A stretch of DNA of 64,000 nucleotides. It comes from Pohlia nutans. Its lineage: Eukaryota > Streptophyta > Bryopsida > Bryales > Mniaceae. Positions within the stretch are counted from its first letter, which is position 1, and each line of letters begins with the position of its first letter. The notes under the pieces were generated by a model. The model made no database searches, was not told the origin of the DNA, and saw nothing but the letters and a program-made list of their open reading frames with translations. The position numbers were made by a program, and so were the translations under genes. Below, piece by piece: positions 61,661 to 64,000 of this stretch. The stretch spans positions 4,830,001 to 4,894,000 of the forward strand of contig CM040090.1 of NCBI GenBank assembly GCA_022496805.1, in the 5' to 3' direction.

Positions 61661-63384
61661 TAATATTGAAATGTAACTAAAAAACAATGCCAACATTGTT
61701 ATAATGCAAAAGTAATATTGTTACATTTTATATGAATGTAAGGTAGAAGCACCAGAATTTGTTAGGTACCAATTGTGGTCACCTATAAAAGCACATGTTT
61801 CAACTTCAAGAGTTCCCAATCTAGTTATCAAAAGCATAATTTATGAATACCAAGTTAGTTATCTGATTAAACTAAAATTGAAAGACAATTATTGGTACAT
61901 CTACTAACATCAATAGTAGTCCATGAATATTAAGTTTGAAAATTTATAACAAAATCATACATTGTAAAAAAATCAATTAAAAATTAAGCTTGGTTATTAA
62001 ACCCAAAATTTTATGTGCTGCAATTTTTTATCATTGAAAATTAACGCTCAATGTTACCGTAGTTGAAATGCTTAAACTGACAGCAATTGTACCCCTTACC
62101 TTACATGTTTTTGGGCAAACAAAGCAATTCATCTACATTTTACATGTTCATCCTGATCATGGAAGTAAGTAGCTTCATCATGTCACTGAAGATCATGACT
62201 TGCATTGTCTAAAAACATCTAAAAATAATCATTAAATCCAGGGATAGTTAACTTGGTGTGGAGCAGCAACTAGAAGTATAATTGACAAATCTATTCATAG
62301 AAGAGGTACACAATAATATTCATGCTCTCACTTGAAACATGCCACCAAAAACCTCATGTGATTGCTATTGTACTTCATTACATGAACATGTTTTAAGTAC
62401 ATCATTGTATTTAAGTAAATAGAATGTTTGAATATACCATCATATTTTAGTATATGAGATGAATTATATGAGAAAAGAATGGCAGTATAGACACTAAGCC
62501 CTATGAACATTCAAGGGTTAAAAAATCAGCCCCTTTACTACGACAAATCACAAGAAGTTGATTCTACATTTCACTAAGCATATTGCGAAACCGTCAATGA
62601 CCTAAAACAATTAATCAGAAAACATCAGGGACTAAATCTCAGCCTACCCAAATGAATCTATCTTTTTGTACAAGCTACCAGCAACCCCCGCATGTCAACA
62701 AAATAAACTATAATGAGATGTGATGATGAAGTTTGGTTGACTAATACAGGGGTGTCAAAGAATTGAGGCATATCAGACTCTTGAGCCCCACCTCTCACAC
62801 CTGCAACTGCCCAATCTTTAGTAGAGGTACAAAGTTTAGGGCTTAAGAATGTTATGTTCAATTTTTTGATAGAGAAATTCCATTTTTTCCCATTATTATC
62901 TCAAAGCTAAGTCCATGGGGCTTGCATTGACGTTTAAAGGTTAAAATATGCCTCATTTGCTCATTCTCAAAACGGAAATGTAACTTCTTAATACATGCCT
63001 TATTTTTGAACTCCAAGAGATTACCATGTACTTTAAAGCTAAGTTTCATCCAAGAAATGAGGAGAGCAGCTATACTTTAGCCGTTTTAGGTCATTGCCAG
63101 TTTCACAGCATCCTACCTTGGACGTTATGATCATGCCCATCCATTCAGGTTTTCAAAAGGGACCACAAAGCATGCCTTGCAACCACTACTTCTGGACTGT
63201 CAATATCATCAGTCATCACATTCGAAGGACAATCCCCATTACAACATTCATTTTGTATCAAATCACCAAGTGCCTTGATCAGGTGTTCGTCTGATGTAAA
63301 TGCATCTGATCAATATATAACTACTGTTGAAAAGCAATTTCAAAATATCTCTTCACATTAAAGGTTCCTAACTTTTGCATATAA
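61661..63384. other. Intergenic, AT-rich
   Basis: TTAA-family end-like motifs at 62513 (CAAGGGTTAA) and 62930 (GACGTTTAAAGGTTAA), and an AGGT-family right end (CATCCTACCT) at 63108. No gene seen. Confidence 0.35.
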
Positions 63385-63696
63385 GAGCATTCCCACCCAT
63401 GCACGCTAGAACTAACCCTCTCAAATTATTCATCTATATTTGAGAGGCCCTTGCACTCACACTCCCCCACCCTTGCACGCCCTTCATGTATCAAAAGTGC
63501 GCATCAAATAGTCAATGGACCAATCACAAGTAGAATGGGAGGAATAATCATCGAATAGTCAACTCAATAGTGTTTTCAAGGCCCAATTTCTAACACGCTA
63601 GAATCCAGAGTCAAGAAGCATTTTGAAAGGCCCCTTGAAACTTTTCATCCACTTCTTGAGGTCAGAGACCCTCTGAGGCCATGGGTGGCCATGCTC
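63385..63696. mobile_element. Tourist-like MITE (312 bp), intact
   Basis: Ends GAGCATTCCCACC and GGTGGCCATGCTC with TAA at 63382-63384 and 63697-63699. Serves as the uninterrupted reference for the copies at 6329 and 52355. Confidence 0.88.
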
Positions 63697-63706
63697 TAAC
63701 TTAGTA

Positions 63707-64000
63707 GAGTTATCCGTAAAGTCCCTCAAAAGTGGGTGTGTGGACCATAGTTTGAGTGAATAGTGACATTAATCCTCAAAAAAGAACATGTGTCGGGCAC
63801 TAAAAAAAACTGTCGATGTAAACTTTGAAAGCACCAAAATCGGTGCTAAAAAATTTCTCACCCAAGTTTCTATTATTCACCTTCACACATGAAGGTCATT
63901 GCTAGCCCCTTTTCTGATAATAGATTCTTGCTATATATACCTAAACCGTCCCCACTCACCCATTCTTTTGATTTCCTAGAACCTCTCTCAATAGTTTTCG
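63707..64000. mobile_element. GAGTTA-type MITE, cut by the window end
   Basis: Starts GAGTTATCCGTAAAG after TA and follows 56849-57205 in reverse to the last base. Confidence 0.8.

Overview
This is nuclear DNA from a eukaryote with spliced genes, most likely a streptophyte (land plant or charophyte-grade alga). The pointers are a plant-type DET1 protein, a COG0212 folate cyclo-ligase-like protein whose N-terminus looks like a plastid transit peptide, and plant-style MITEs (Stowaway ends CTCCCTCCGTCCC, Tourist-like, CACTA-like). I cannot name the species. Exons are GC-richer than the strongly AT-rich surroundings, and stop codons appear standard (TAG and TGA end real genes).

Five host genes can be reconstructed exon by exon from reading frame, GT/AG junctions and protein family. 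(1) Alpha-tubulin, + strand, 1-4818, 4 visible exons, 5' end outside the window. (2) A 266-residue CRAL-TRIO (Sec14-like) protein, + strand, 17595-20546, 6 exons. (3) A 489-residue COG0212/MTHFSD-like protein with a C-terminal RRM, - strand, 27160-22162, 6 exons, convergent with (2). (4) A 182-residue SigF-like/NTF2-like protein, + strand, 41824-44664, 3 exons. (5) An 810-residue DET1 homologue, - strand, 50469-46241, 10 exons, convergent with (4). They do not form a pathway or operon: cytoskeleton, lipid transfer, folate-like/RNA binding, an NTF2-fold protein, and CUL4-DDB1-linked light signalling.

Nearly everything else is transposon-derived. Two decayed Tc1-type elements (10830-12438 and 39049-40651) carry DD34E transposases broken only by TAG codons. 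About sixteen copies of a TTAA-flanked, piggyBac-like MITE superfamily (ends CCCYTAAA or CCCTTT) are scattered across the window. Other families are AGGT...ACCT and GAGTTA...TAACTC MITEs with TA duplications, hAT-like MITEs with 8-bp duplications, CACTA-like, Stowaway, mariner-type and Tourist-like MITEs, foldbacks, a SINE-like family and tRNA-related fragments. Several are nested, so their order of insertion can be read.

Region by region: 1-4.8 kb tubulin; 5-10.3 kb repeats, a CAATTG-rich tract and a coding-like relic; 10.6-16.8 kb an AAT microsatellite, Tc1 element 1 and large non-autonomous elements; 17-27.5 kb the CRAL-TRIO and MTHFSD-like genes with MITE-filled introns; 27.6-41.3 kb repeats including Tc1 element 2; 41.8-50.5 kb the NTF2-like gene and DET1; 50.5-64 kb a GC-rich block and then dense nested MITEs.

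The points I find most unusual are the alpha-tubulin carrying Asn instead of the catalytic Glu254, the RRM-fused COG0212 protein, the very large insertion in DET1, the shared inverted internal sites of both Tc1 elements, and a MITE ending 20 bp from a splice acceptor. I did not find a convincing new multi-gene system.
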